Source: Pelagicoccus sp. SDUM812003 (GTDB lineage Bacteria > Verrucomicrobiota > Verrucomicrobiia > Opitutales > Opitutaceae). From it: DNA of 64,000 nt. The notes below the pieces were generated by a model, which saw only the letters and a list, made by a program, of their open reading frames with translations, was not told the origin of the DNA and did no database searches. Below are positions 16,417-25,800 of this stretch, piece after piece. The DNA is taken from positions 124,001 through 188,000 of the forward strand of contig NZ_JARXHY010000006.1 in the NCBI RefSeq assembly GCF_031127815.1, given 5' to 3'. Numbering within the stretch: position 1 is the stretch's first letter; every line of letters starts with the position of its first letter. The position numbers were made by a program, and so were the translations under genes.

Positions 16417-18124
16417 GCGTCTGGTCGTCCTGAGCGGTGAGGCCTTTCGAGAAGCGGTTCACGAACTCGAAGGCCCGGTCGGGCACGTCGTCCAGACCGC
16501 GCTCCCAGAACTGGGGCACCGCTTTGGCGAGACGATCGATGCCGAGCATGTCGCCTTTCGGATTCATAGCCTCGTAGAAACCGTCGGTGAGGAAGAGCAC
16601 CCGCGAGCCTTCCTGCATGGGTATGAGGCGCTCTTCGTAGATATCGTTGGGATCGATGCCGAGCGGCATGCCTTCGGATTGCAAGGGCTCGGTTTGGCGC
16701 GTCTCCGGATTGAGCAGCAGAGCAGGGCAATGCCCGGCGCTGGCCAGCTTGAGCACCTTTTTGTCATAGGTGAGAAATGCGGCCTGTGCGGTGATGAACA
16801 TGTTGAGGTGCCCGAGCTCCTCGTGGATCTGCTTGTTGATTTTGGAAAGCAGCCATCCCGGTGTCTCCGCCAGATTCAGTCTCGAACGGATGGCGGTGCG
16901 GAAAATCGTGGCCAGAAGAGCCGCCGGCACGCCCTTGCCCATCACGTCCGCGATCACGATCAGCAGACCGACATCACGAATCTCGATGGCGTCCACGTAG
17001 TCGCCGCCCACGGCCATGGCAGCGACGCACTTTCCCGTCGAGCGGCAGTATTTGTTCTTTGGATACTCGGCAGGAAGAAGCGATTTCTGGATCTCTGAAG
17101 CGATCTCGAGCTGCATCTGCGAGCGCTCCTGTTCTTCGCGGTGGCGGAAGGTCTTGGCGCTGGTGTAGGCCAGGCCGAGAAACTGGGCGAAAATGCGCAT
17201 CAGCGGCAGGATCTTTTCGAAAAAGAGCTCTTTTTCCTGCTCGGTCGAGTGCAGGGAAAAGACGCCGAGGCAGTCGCGCTGGTAGAGTATGGGCAAGACG
17301 ATAGCGCATCCATGGTCTTGATACAGCGGATCGGTCTGGTCGAGCAGCGAGCAATCCTCCACGAGATGCTCCTGCTCGGTGGCGATCACGGTATTGCAGG
17401 CGCAGGCCCGATCGCTGGGGATGATGGCTTCGCGAATCGACAGGGCGTCGCCGTCGTGGAAGACGTTTTCCAGACCGCCCTCCGGGGCGTGCGTCCACAC
17501 ATTGGCTTGAGTGATCTTTATCATGCCGCCGAGCCGCTCGATCCCTTTGTCGATGATGGCTTCGATGGCGGGACGACTCGTCATGTCCTCGGAAAAGCCG
17601 GCGATGATGTCGCGCTCCGCGAAGGCCATGTTCAGGTCGTGGGTCAAGGTCTGGAGCATGGTGTACATGTCTTCCATCTGCCCGATCACATCGGCAGGCG
17701 GGTGGGCGCGGATAAGGATGCTGACCTTCTGCCCGTAGTCCGTTTTCTGTCGCGTATGGGATTCGGCGATCGAATCGATGATGAAGCAGCCGCGTCCCGA
17801 CTCCGCCATGGGGTCTTCGGGAAGGTCCGGCCCTTTGGGGGCGTCGAAGTATTCGCCCGGGTCCTCGACATCGATGCTGAGAAAGGTCCCTTCCCAGCGC
17901 CAGTCCACCTTTACGATCTTTTTCGGATCTTCCCGGCAGCCGTGCTCTACGGCGTTGTTCAAGCATTCGCAAAAGGCCAGGTCGATCTGCGGCCATAGGG
18001 TTTCGTCGATGCCTTGCCTTTGGCAGAACGACTTGAGCAAAGCGGAAACCTCCGCGACCGCGTCGAGCGTGGCGGAGAATTCGCAATGACCAGATTCGTA
18101 GTGGCTGATCGGCTCGAAACTCAT
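16394..18124 (-). CDS. Fused RsbW-like kinase / GAF / PP2C phosphatase (SpoIIE family), partner-switching regulator
   Basis: A 576-residue protein with three parts. Residues 1-140 are an anti-sigma-type serine-kinase HATPase (AFCECLNNAVEHG as N-box, VEDPGEYFD as G1-box). Residues about 170-330 look like a GAF domain (WTHAPEGG..., LGVFSLHSTE). Residues about 345-576 form a PP2C/SpoIIE phosphatase (MAVGGDYVDAI, VIADVMGKGVPAALLA, LFLTDGFYEAMN, TAQDDQTLM; the metal-binding Asp residues are present). Such proteins both phosphorylate and dephosphorylate STAS anti-anti-sigma factors. A STAS protein is encoded nearby at 20807. The ATG at 18124 overlaps the upstream stop (ATGA), so translation is probably coupled to the nucleotidyltransferase fusion gene. 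A longer in-frame start would overlap that gene by ~100 bases. Confidence 0.88.
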   Translation of the reverse strand: MSFEPISHYESGHCEFSATLDAVAEVSALLKSFCQRQGIDETLWPQIDLAFCECLNNAVEHGCREDPKKIVKVDWRWEGTFLSIDVEDPGEYFDAPKGPDLPEDPMAESGRGCFIIDSIAESHTRQKTDYGQKVSILIRAHPPADVIGQMEDMYTMLQTLTHDLNMAFAERDIIAGFSEDMTSRPAIEAIIDKGIERLGGMIKITQANVWTHAPEGGLENVFHDGDALSIREAIIPSDRACACNTVIATEQEHLVEDCSLLDQTDPLYQDHGCAIVLPILYQRDCLGVFSLHSTEQEKELFFEKILPLMRIFAQFLGLAYTSAKTFRHREEQERSQMQLEIASEIQKSLLPAEYPKNKYCRSTGKCVAAMAVGGDYVDAIEIRDVGLLIVIADVMGKGVPAALLATIFRTAIRSRLNLAETPGWLLSKINKQIHEELGHLNMFITAQAAFLTYDKKVLKLASAGHCPALLLNPETRQTEPLQSEGMPLGIDPNDIYEERLIPMQEGSRVLFLTDGFYEAMNPKGDMLGIDRLAKAVPQFWERGLDDVPDRAFEFVNRFSKGLTAQDDQTLMALEIL

Positions 18125-19302
18125 TGCAGGGGCTTGAAGGCGAGCTTCAGGATGCGCGAGCGGATCTGTTTGCCAATGCTTTTGTCGCTGCTGAACGCCT
18201 GATAGGACGCGTGTATCCACTCTGTGGGTTCAAAGGGGCTGTGGCAGTCGTGCACGTCGGAGAGAGCGATGACGCCAGGTGGCGTTTTGATGAGTCGCCG
18301 AGCGACGTCCTTGTCCGCGGTTTCTGGACTCCAGTCCATCGGGCGGGGCAGGATGCCAACCAGTCGCATGCGCCCTTTGACCACTTCCTTCAGCCAGTGC
18401 AGGCGGCGCAGGATGAGGCGGCCTTTCTTGCCGGTTTTCAGCTTGATGGCTCCGCCGCGGCCGTCGTGGGCTTCCAATTCGCTCCAGTCGATGGAGGAGA
18501 GGGCGGCGATGGGGGAGAGCAGGCAGAAGAGGGCGAGGGCGATGGCGCGTTCGCTCCATTTTGTGCTGGCGAGATCCTCGCCGATGTCGGAGAGGATGAA
18601 GGAGTCGGTGATGGTGACGCGACAGCCGTGTTTGCTGTCGAGCAGCAGACTGCCGTCGACCGCCACGCCTTTGAGCGAGGTGTTGCAGCCCACCATGGTG
18701 CCGGGCAGGACGATGGAATCCTCCACGATGGCGTTGTCGTCGATGATCGAGTTTTCGCCGATGCAGGCATAGGGCCCGATCTGGACGCGTTCGCCAATTT
18801 GAGTTTTGGCCTGTATCCAAAAAGGTGGTACGAGTTTGGCGGAAGGATGAATCTTCGTATGTGGACCTACCCAGCCTCCGGAGGGATGTTTCACTTCGAT
18901 CTTCAGCGTGTGGTCTTGCAGGCTGTCGAGCCAGTCCCGGTTGAGGCGCAGCCAATGCTGAAGCAGCCCCGCTTCTCCTTCGATGGGTTCGGGCAAGCGG
19001 TTGGCCTGCGGAATGCCGACCACCGGCATGGCGTCCTCTGGGGCTTCGTCGTCCGAACGAATGGGTACGACGCTGGTATGGCGCGACCAGAAGGCGCCGT
19101 CGTTGAGGTAGGTACGTAGCTCCGCTGGACGGTCCGAAGTGTAGATGGTGATGTGGTCGATCTCTTCGTGCACGGCCTGGTCCATCCAATAGGCGATGAG
19201 TGGCTGGTTGCCCACAGGCCACAGAGCGAAGGGGCGCTCGGATTGCCAGAGCGTGTCGAACTCGCTCCAGTCGGGGAGCAGAAGCTGCCAAGTCTTTTTC
19301 AT
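18121..19302 (-). CDS. Nucleotidyltransferase-like / left-handed beta-helix protein with degenerate sugar-phosphate transferase C-terminus
   Basis: A 393-residue fusion. The N-terminal ~110 residues resemble a nucleotide-sugar pyrophosphorylase (WPVGNQPLIAYWMDQA) but lack the Gly-rich GxGTRL loop. Residues about 140-240 have hexapeptide repeats (THKIHPSAKLVPP, GPYACIGENSIIDDNAIVEDS, PGTMVG), a left-handed beta-helix. From about 250 the sequence follows a bacterial sugar-phosphate transferase: a hydrophobic segment (ALALFCLLSPIAAL), then VVKGRMRLVGILPRP and IKTPPGVIALSD, matching the VGPRP and kPGltg blocks. The catalytic DE (SLDELPQ in active members) is LHWLKE here. The likely role is regulatory or scaffolding in exopolysaccharide initiation. 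It starts 17 bases after the active transferase gene. Confidence 0.75.
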   Translation of the reverse strand: MKKTWQLLLPDWSEFDTLWQSERPFALWPVGNQPLIAYWMDQAVHEEIDHITIYTSDRPAELRTYLNDGAFWSRHTSVVPIRSDDEAPEDAMPVVGIPQANRLPEPIEGEAGLLQHWLRLNRDWLDSLQDHTLKIEVKHPSGGWVGPHTKIHPSAKLVPPFWIQAKTQIGERVQIGPYACIGENSIIDDNAIVEDSIVLPGTMVGCNTSLKGVAVDGSLLLDSKHGCRVTITDSFILSDIGEDLASTKWSERAIALALFCLLSPIAALSSIDWSELEAHDGRGGAIKLKTGKKGRLILRRLHWLKEVVKGRMRLVGILPRPMDWSPETADKDVARRLIKTPPGVIALSDVHDCHSPFEPTEWIHASYQAFSSDKSIGKQIRSRILKLAFKPLQ

Positions 19303-19318
19303 CGTGAGCGTGGGAAGT

Positions 19319-20056
19319 CTAGTAGGCTCCTTTTCCGAGCAGGACGGCGGGGATGGTTAGGAAGAGCAGTTTCAGGTCGAGCCAGACGCTTTCGGATCGA
19401 ATGTATTCAACATCCAAGCGCACCTGACCTTCGAAATTGATGTCCGCTCGGCCGGCGACTTGCCAGAAGCAGGTCAGGCCGGGTTTGGCCAGCAAGCGCT
19501 TGCGGTCCTCCACGCTGTACATGACCACCTCGCGCGGCACGCAGGGACGCGGACCGACGATGGACATTTCCCCTTTGAACACGTTCCAGAACTGGGGCAG
19601 TTCGTCGACGGAGTACTTGCGGATGAACCGGCCGATACGGGTGATGCGCGGATCGCGCTTCATCTTGAAGGTCACGTTGTTGCCCTTGTGCTCGTTCTGC
19701 TCCAGCAGCTGATCCTTGAGCTTGTCGGCGTTGACCACCATGGAGCGAAACTTCCACATGTAGAAGCGTTGGCCGCGATAGCCGATGCGCTCCTGCTTGA
19801 AGAAGATGGGTCCGCGATCCTCGAGCTTGATCAGGAGAGCCGTGGCGGCGTAGACGGGCGAAAGCAGCAGCAGGGCGCAGCCCGAAGCGACGATGTCGAT
19901 GACGCGTTTCAGCCCGAGCGAAGCGGCCAGAACGGAATTCCAAACCAGGCGTTTGCTGCGCATGCGAAAGCGCAGTCGGGCCTTTCCGGAGGCGGTGCCC
20001 GCTTTGGTCCAGTAGTCTACGAGGTCTTTATCTTGTTGGTGTAGGTCGGGTTGCAT
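19319..20056 (-). CDS. Undecaprenyl-phosphate sugar phosphotransferase (WcaJ/PglC-type)
   Basis: A 245-residue bacterial sugar transferase, the single-helix PglC-like core without the long polytopic N-terminus of WcaJ. It has the membrane segment VASGCALLLLSPVYAATALL, then GPIFFKQERIGYRG, the KFRSM block, the catalytic DE in SVDELPQFWN, and EMSIVGPRP followed by LAKPGLTCFWQVAGR. It would transfer a sugar-1-phosphate from a UDP-sugar to undecaprenyl phosphate, the first step of exopolysaccharide or O-glycan assembly, at the cytoplasmic face. I chose ATG 20056 (MQPDLHQQDK), which overlaps the end of udk by 29 bases; an earlier start would overlap further. Confidence 0.9.
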   Translation of the reverse strand: MQPDLHQQDKDLVDYWTKAGTASGKARLRFRMRSKRLVWNSVLAASLGLKRVIDIVASGCALLLLSPVYAATALLIKLEDRGPIFFKQERIGYRGQRFYMWKFRSMVVNADKLKDQLLEQNEHKGNNVTFKMKRDPRITRIGRFIRKYSVDELPQFWNVFKGEMSIVGPRPCVPREVVMYSVEDRKRLLAKPGLTCFWQVAGRADINFEGQVRLDVEYIRSESVWLDLKLLFLTIPAVLLGKGAY

Positions 20057-20672
20057 TTCTAGCCAATCGAATCTGTAAATCGGCCAGAAATTTCGGGACA
20101 AAAGCCTTATCTGCTAAACTTTCCCAGACGTATGAGGTGAATTCCCTCTGCGGCAGCACGAAGCGGTCGAAGCTGGGGATGGCGTTTCGCTCCCAGAACT
20201 GCAGGATGCGCTCGAGCTCGTAGCCGCGTTCTTCCAGATCGCGTCGGATTCGACGGATCAGCCGCACGTCTGCCGGGGTGTCCACGAAGACGCTGAGCTG
20301 GTAGAGGTCCCTGAGTTCCTCGAGGTGCAGGGCGAAGAGCCCTTCGATGACTACGATCGGAGTCGGGAGCAGGGCGCGGGTGGTCGCTTTTCGAGAGAAG
20401 CTTGAAAACGCGTACTGCGGCGCGGCCACGGTCTCGCCCCTGAGCAGGGCTTTGAGGTGGCGCTGAAGCAGGTCGAGCTCCAAGGCCTCCGGAGCGTCGA
20501 AATCGGTCCGCGCCGCCTCTTTCGGATCGAGGTGGCTCAGGTCGCGGTAGTACCAGTCGAGCTCGATGTGCGTGACCTGCTTCTCGCCGAAACGGGTGCG
20601 AATGGCCCGCGCCAGCCAGCTTTTGCCGGAGCCGCTGCCGCCTGTGATGCCGACGAGAATGGGGGGAATCAT
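20028..20672 (-). CDS. udk: Uridine kinase
   Basis: A 214-residue P-loop kinase of the uridine kinase/phosphoribulokinase family. The P-loop GGSGSGKS lies at 10-17, the nucleoside-site motif is ELDWYYRDLS, and the segment DFDAPEAL matches the F-D-x-P block of Udk. The lid has RRIRRDLEERGYELERIL. It phosphorylates uridine/cytidine in pyrimidine salvage. It is the first gene of the minus-strand cluster that continues with sugar transferases, which use UDP-sugars; that functional link is only suggestive. The C-terminal ~60 residues (TRPTPTR end) differ from E. coli Udk. The ATG at 20672 has no strong Shine-Dalgarno. Confidence 0.88.
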   Translation of the reverse strand: MIPPILVGITGGSGSGKSWLARAIRTRFGEKQVTHIELDWYYRDLSHLDPKEAARTDFDAPEALELDLLQRHLKALLRGETVAAPQYAFSSFSRKATTRALLPTPIVVIEGLFALHLEELRDLYQLSVFVDTPADVRLIRRIRRDLEERGYELERILQFWERNAIPSFDRFVLPQREFTSYVWESLADKAFVPKFLADLQIRLARNATRPTPTR

Positions 20673-20806
20673 GAGGAATAAGGTAAATGATTTAGGGGCC
20701 TGGGCTCAAGCGCGGGCTCGTGGGGCCGTTTTAACAACCGAGGTGTCGCTTCCCGCGTCTCCTCGACGATCCAGCCAAATCCATTCCACATTTCATTCCC
20801 ACCAAC

Positions 20807-21121
20807 ATGAGTTTAGTAATCGAAGGACAGACAGTAGAAGGTACCTTGAGAGCGGAGGTCGGCGTGAGCCGTCTCGACGCATCCTCCGCCCGCGATTTCA
20901 AGAAGCAGATCGACGCGCTTTGGTCCGACGCGGTGACTGGAGTGGAGTTCGACTTTTCGCGAGTGGACTTTTTGGACAGCTCGGGAGTCGGCGCCTTGCT
21001 CGGCGTTTACAAGAAGCTGCCATCGGGCTCCGCCTCCGTCCGCCTGCTCAACGTGAAGGCCCCAGTGCAGTCGGTCATCGAACTGCTGCGCCTGCATCGC
21101 ATCTTCGAAATCGCCAGCTAG
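20807..21121 (+). CDS. STAS-domain anti-anti-sigma factor (SpoIIAA/RsbV-like)
   Basis: A 104-residue protein consisting of one STAS domain. The phosphorylation motif is at FLDSSGVGALL, with S58 the expected target, next to D57. Members of this family switch partners: unphosphorylated STAS binds the serine-kinase anti-sigma factor and frees its target; phosphorylated STAS releases it. It faces away from udk with 134 bases between the starts, and the cluster on the other strand ends with a fused RsbW-like kinase/PP2C phosphatase (16394-18124), a plausible enzyme for this substrate. Start ATG 20807 follows a weakly purine-rich leader. Confidence 0.88.
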   Translation: MSLVIEGQTVEGTLRAEVGVSRLDASSARDFKKQIDALWSDAVTGVEFDFSRVDFLDSSGVGALLGVYKKLPSGSASVRLLNVKAPVQSVIELLRLHRIFEIAS

Positions 21122-21241
21122 CTCGTACGGAGCTGCTGCTCGTCTTCGCCGCGCCGGGCATCCGGCGACGCTACGCTAAACCTCGTCCCCAGCTGATCGC
21201 CGGGCTTGTCATGTATTGGGCGAGTCCTTCTATTCGCCCGG

Positions 21242-22585
21242 ATGCAATCGGAGGAGTCAGGGAGTTGGGCAGATCACTTGAAGGCGACGCTTCGCCTGGC
21301 GTGGCCGATCGTGGCGGGAAATCTCGGGCAAATCCTTATCGGCGTGGTGGATACGCTGATGATTGGTCGGCTGGGGGTGGTGCCTTTGGGAGCGGCGTCC
21401 TTCGTGAACAACATTTTCGTGGTGCCGTTGGTCACGCTGATGGGGCTTCTGGTATCGGTCACGGTCCTGGTGGCCCAAGCCAAGGGAGCGGCTGATCCGC
21501 GAAGGGTGGGGCGCCTGCTCAAGCACGGGCTGGCTCTCGCCCTGGCGCTTTCTACGGTGGCGATCGCCCTGCTGCTGGTGAACGCCTCCTTTCTGGATCG
21601 CTACGGTCAGGAGGCCGAAGTGGTGCAGGCGGCAGGCGGATACTACTGGCTGATCTCCTGCTCGTTGTTTCCGGCCCTGTTCTACCATTGCCTCAAGAGC
21701 GGCAGCGAGGGCATGGGCTGGTCCAATCCCCCCATGCTGGTGCTGTTCGGGGGAATCGGTCTGAACGTCGTGTTGAACTGGATCTTGATCTTCGGCGAAC
21801 TGGGCGCTCCGGCTCTCGGACTGGAAGGGGCGGGCTGGGCCACCCTGGTTTCCCGCATCGCCATGGCGGGCGGGATGATGGCGTTCGTGATGCGAGCCAA
21901 GCGCTTTCGTCCCTACCTGCCGCGTCGTTGGTTTCGAAACTACGAGCTCGGGGAGTGGAAGCCCTTGCTGCGCATCGGCGTGCCGACGGCCATGCAGCAC
22001 CTTTTCGAAGTGGGAGCCTTCGGAGGCGCGGGCATCATCGTGGGCTGGCTGGGAGCTGAGGCTTTGGCGGCGCACCAGGTCGCCATGTCCTGCGCCGCTC
22101 TGGCCTTCATGATCCCTTTGGGCATTTCAATCGCTTGCGGGATCCGCGTGGGCGAAGCCTTTGGTGCGGGACGCCCGCAGGCCATCCGGCGGATCTACCT
22201 CTCCGGACTGCTATTCACCTTTTTTCAGACTCTGGTTTCGGCTTCGGTCTTCCTGCTTCTCGGGGAATGGATCGCCGGCTTCTTCGTGGAGAATCCGTCC
22301 GTGGTGGCCCTGGCAGGGCGGATTTTCGTGGTGGTCGGCCTCTTTCAAATCTTCGACGGCGCTCAGGTGACCTGTCTCGGAGCCCTGCGCGGGATGTCGG
22401 ACGTGAACCTCCCGGTGGCGATCACCTTTGTCGCCTATTGGCTATTGGCTCTGCCCTCGGGCTACGGTTTCGGGTTCGCGCTCGGCTTTGGGGCTCCCGG
22501 GGTCTGGATGGGGCTAGCGCTCGGGCTTCTGGTGGCCGCCTTGGCGCTCATGCTGAGGCTTCGTCTGATCCTGCCGCGCTCCTAG
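21242..22585 (+). CDS. MATE-family multidrug/toxin efflux transporter (NorM/MdtK-like)
   Basis: A 447-residue protein with 12 predicted membrane helices in two homologous halves, the normal size for MATE carriers. Typical features: RLAWPIVAGNLGQ...VVDTLMIGRLG in the first helix pair and the mirrored RIGVPTAMQHLFEVGAF...VGWLGAEALAAHQVAMS in the second half. It would export cationic compounds using a Na+ or H+ gradient. I chose ATG 21242 (MQSEESGSW) rather than an upstream TTG that would add an uncharacteristic 12 residues. A weak hairpin follows the stop. Confidence 0.9.
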   Translation: MQSEESGSWADHLKATLRLAWPIVAGNLGQILIGVVDTLMIGRLGVVPLGAASFVNNIFVVPLVTLMGLLVSVTVLVAQAKGAADPRRVGRLLKHGLALALALSTVAIALLLVNASFLDRYGQEAEVVQAAGGYYWLISCSLFPALFYHCLKSGSEGMGWSNPPMLVLFGGIGLNVVLNWILIFGELGAPALGLEGAGWATLVSRIAMAGGMMAFVMRAKRFRPYLPRRWFRNYELGEWKPLLRIGVPTAMQHLFEVGAFGGAGIIVGWLGAEALAAHQVAMSCAALAFMIPLGISIACGIRVGEAFGAGRPQAIRRIYLSGLLFTFFQTLVSASVFLLLGEWIAGFFVENPSVVALAGRIFVVVGLFQIFDGAQVTCLGALRGMSDVNLPVAITFVAYWLLALPSGYGFGFALGFGAPGVWMGLALGLLVAALALMLRLRLILPRS

Positions 22586-22596
22586 TTGGGGACCAT

Positions 22597-22612
22597 TGAG
22601 GAGGTTTCCTCA
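22597..22612 (+). terminator. Short hairpin after the MATE gene
   Basis: TGAGGA (22597-22602), loop GGTT, TCCTCA (22607-22612), twelve bases after the stop. No T-run follows, so termination would be weak or factor-dependent. Confidence 0.3.
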
Positions 22613-22800
22613 TGCGGTATGCGGGATTCACACGGCAAAGTTAGGTTTTGAAGGTTAAGAAAGCCGGTTCGGATCCGATCCTAATCAGGCAACGCCCAGC
22701 GCTATACTCTTATAATGCACTCATTTAGTTCAATTCCCACCATGAAGGCCGACCTGAGCCAGTCGCTTCGCCCTATCGCGACAAGTGGGGGGGGATTGCC

Positions 22801-25800
22801 ATGCCCTTGTTCCCTCCTCGAGCCATGAATCCCACTGTCCTCTTCGAAAACGCGTTTGCGAAGTCGCCGCAGGCTCAGCTGATCGTCACGGCTGGGAAAG
22901 TCTTCGCTGCGAACCGAGCTGCAGGAAACCTGCTGCTGGGAAATCCGGATATCAGCTCCTTGGTCGACTCGCCTGTGGAGACCTATTTCCTGGAGTCTGA
23001 AAAAGCGCTTTCGATCGACAGTGGCTCTTGCCTGTTGCCGCTGTGCAGCTCGGCTGAAATGACGCCGGTAGCATGCAACGTAGTGGTCACCCGCCTGAGC
23101 GCCATCAGCAGCCTATGGGCCTTGGAGCCGATGTGGGAGGATCAGCTGCGGCCGAACTGCGGCGAATCGACATTGCTCAACGCCCTCGATACGACCTCCG
23201 AAGCGGTCATCTGCATAGGCGGCAGCCGCGCCTCGAGAACCCAGCGTTCGCACGTGGTGAAATACCTGAACAAGGGAGCGGAAGCGTATTTCGACCTGCA
23301 AGGCGGTCCGGTGGTAGGCCGCCGCCTGCGCAACGTGTTTCGTCTCCACGACGCCCTGAAAATCGAAGCTCGCTTGGAGGAGGCGGTCAGCGGAAAGAGG
23401 ATCTCGTTTCAGGCCAACGTGCTCTCTCCGGAAGGCTCGGAAACCTGTTTGGCGGTGACGATCAACGCTCAGAGCGAGGAGGAAATCGTGATCAGCCTTC
23501 GCGACGTCACCGAAGAGCGCCGCGTCCAGAATCGTCTGGAAAAAAGCAGCAACGATCTGGACCGCCTCAGCGAGCAGATCCCGGGCGTATACTTTCATTT
23601 GAAGATCGACGACAACGGCGAGCCTCGCTTCCCCTACATTAGCGAAAAGGTGAAGGCCCTGCTGGGAGTGGAAGCTTCCGAGGTGATGGCCAACGCTTCG
23701 ATCGCAATGGGGTGCGTCTGTATCGAAGATTTGGAGCGCGTCTACGAATCGATCGCCATCTCCTGCCAAAACCTTACGCCTCTCTATATCGAGTATCGCG
23801 TGGTCGTGCCCAGTGGTCGCAAGAAGTGGGTATCCATAAAAGCGATACCAGAAAAGCGTGTGGACGAAGAGGTGGTTCTGTATGGGATCTTCGAAGACGT
23901 TACTCTGCGCAAGGAATCCGAAGAGCGCTTGCGCATGGTATCCGCTGCGGTGGAGGCGTCTAGCGACTTCGTGCTGATGGTCAACAATCAGGGGCGAGCT
24001 CTCTATCGCAACAACTCTTTCGCCAACATCGTTGGCTACGAGACCATCGACCAGCTCAACGATGCTGGCGGAGCCAAAACGCTGTTCAGCGAGAAGCACG
24101 TCTTCGACAAGATCTTTCAGGAGACCTTGGAATACGGGCACTGGCAGGGCGACGTGCAGGTGATGACCGAGTCGAACCGCATGCTCGACATCTACTTCCG
24201 TTCGGTATCGGTGATGGATGAAAAAGGCCGCGTGACCGCCTTGGTGATCACAGGTACGGACGTGACGCACAACAAGCGTCGGCAGAACCTTCTCAAGCGC
24301 TACAACTCGGTGCTCAAGGCCCAGAGCGAAGCGGCGACCGACGGCATCCTGGTGGTCAACGAGCGCGGGATCGTATCCAATTTCAACAAACGCTTCTGCG
24401 GCATTTGGGAGCTGCCGACCAGCTTGATGGACGTCGGAAAGCCGGAAAAGATCTGGCGGGTCGCCTCCGCCCAGATGAAGGACTCGGAAGCGTTCTTCAA
24501 GCGCTCGATGGAGATTTCGATCAACGATTCCGAAACCTTCAAGGATACTTTGGAGTTCGCGGACGGGCGCATCTTCGAGCGCACCTCGATCCCGATTTCG
24601 TCCCCCATGGGCGAATCCTACGGTCGCGTCTGGTTCTTCCACGAAGTCACCGAGCAGAAGCGCTCCGAGGAGCGCTTGCTGGCCACCATGCGCGAAGCCG
24701 AGGAGGCGAACAAGGCCAAGAGCTATTTCCTCGCGAACATGTCGCACGAGATTCGTACCCCGATGAACGGCATCATCGGGATGACCGGCTTGCTGATGGA
24801 AACGGAGCTCGAGCGCGAGCAGCAGGACTATGTGGATACCATTCGCGCCAGCAGCGAGGCCTTGCTGGTGGTGATCAACGATATCCTGGATTTTTCCAAG
24901 ATCGAATCCGGAAAGCTGGAGATCGAAAACATCATGTTCGATCTTCGGGATTGCCTCGAGGAGGCGATCGACACCTTGGCGATTCAAGCAGCCGAAAAGG
25001 GGCTGGATATTTCCTATGTATTCGGAAAGGAAATACCGCAGTCTCTGCTAGGCGATCCAACCCGTCTGCGCCAGATCATCGTGAACTTGGTCGGAAACGC
25101 GGTCAAGTTCACCGCCAAGGGAGGCGTGGTCGTGAAGGTGGACCCCTTCCACATCAAGGACGACGACGTGATTCTCCACTTCCAGATCAAGGACACGGGC
25201 ATCGGCATCCCGGCGGACCGCATCGATCGTCTGTTTGGTTCCTTCAGCCAGGTCGATGCTTCGACTACTCGCAAGTACGGAGGCACCGGGCTGGGATTGG
25301 CGATCAGCAAGAATCTGGCCGAGCTGATGGGTGGATCCATGTGGGTGGAGAGCGTCGAAGGCAAGGGCTCGACCTTTCATTTCACGGTCTCCTTCAACCG
25401 GGCCGCGTTCGCTTTCGATCTGACAAGCTCCAGCGTGGCCAACCAGTTCGAAGGCAAGAAAGCCCTCGTGGTCGATAGTCACGACTTCAGTCGCGAAGGG
25501 CTCGTCAGCCAATTGAAGGCCCTGAAGGTCGAAACCATCGAAGGCCGCCATTTCGACGAGATCGCGAGCTGCTTCCTCGATGAGCCGGACCTGAACATGG
25601 TGTTCGTGGATTACGGGATCGACGGGATCTCGCCGGACCAGATCAAAAAGTCGGTCAGAGAGGCGGCGGGCGACGAACTGTTTCCAGTCCTCTTCACCGG
25701 GAGGCTCGGCGGCGTGCAGTTGGGGGAAGTGGCGGATGAGAAGACGCTCACCCTTATCAAGCCCTACAAGCTCGAGAACCTGAGAAACCGTTTGCTGGAA

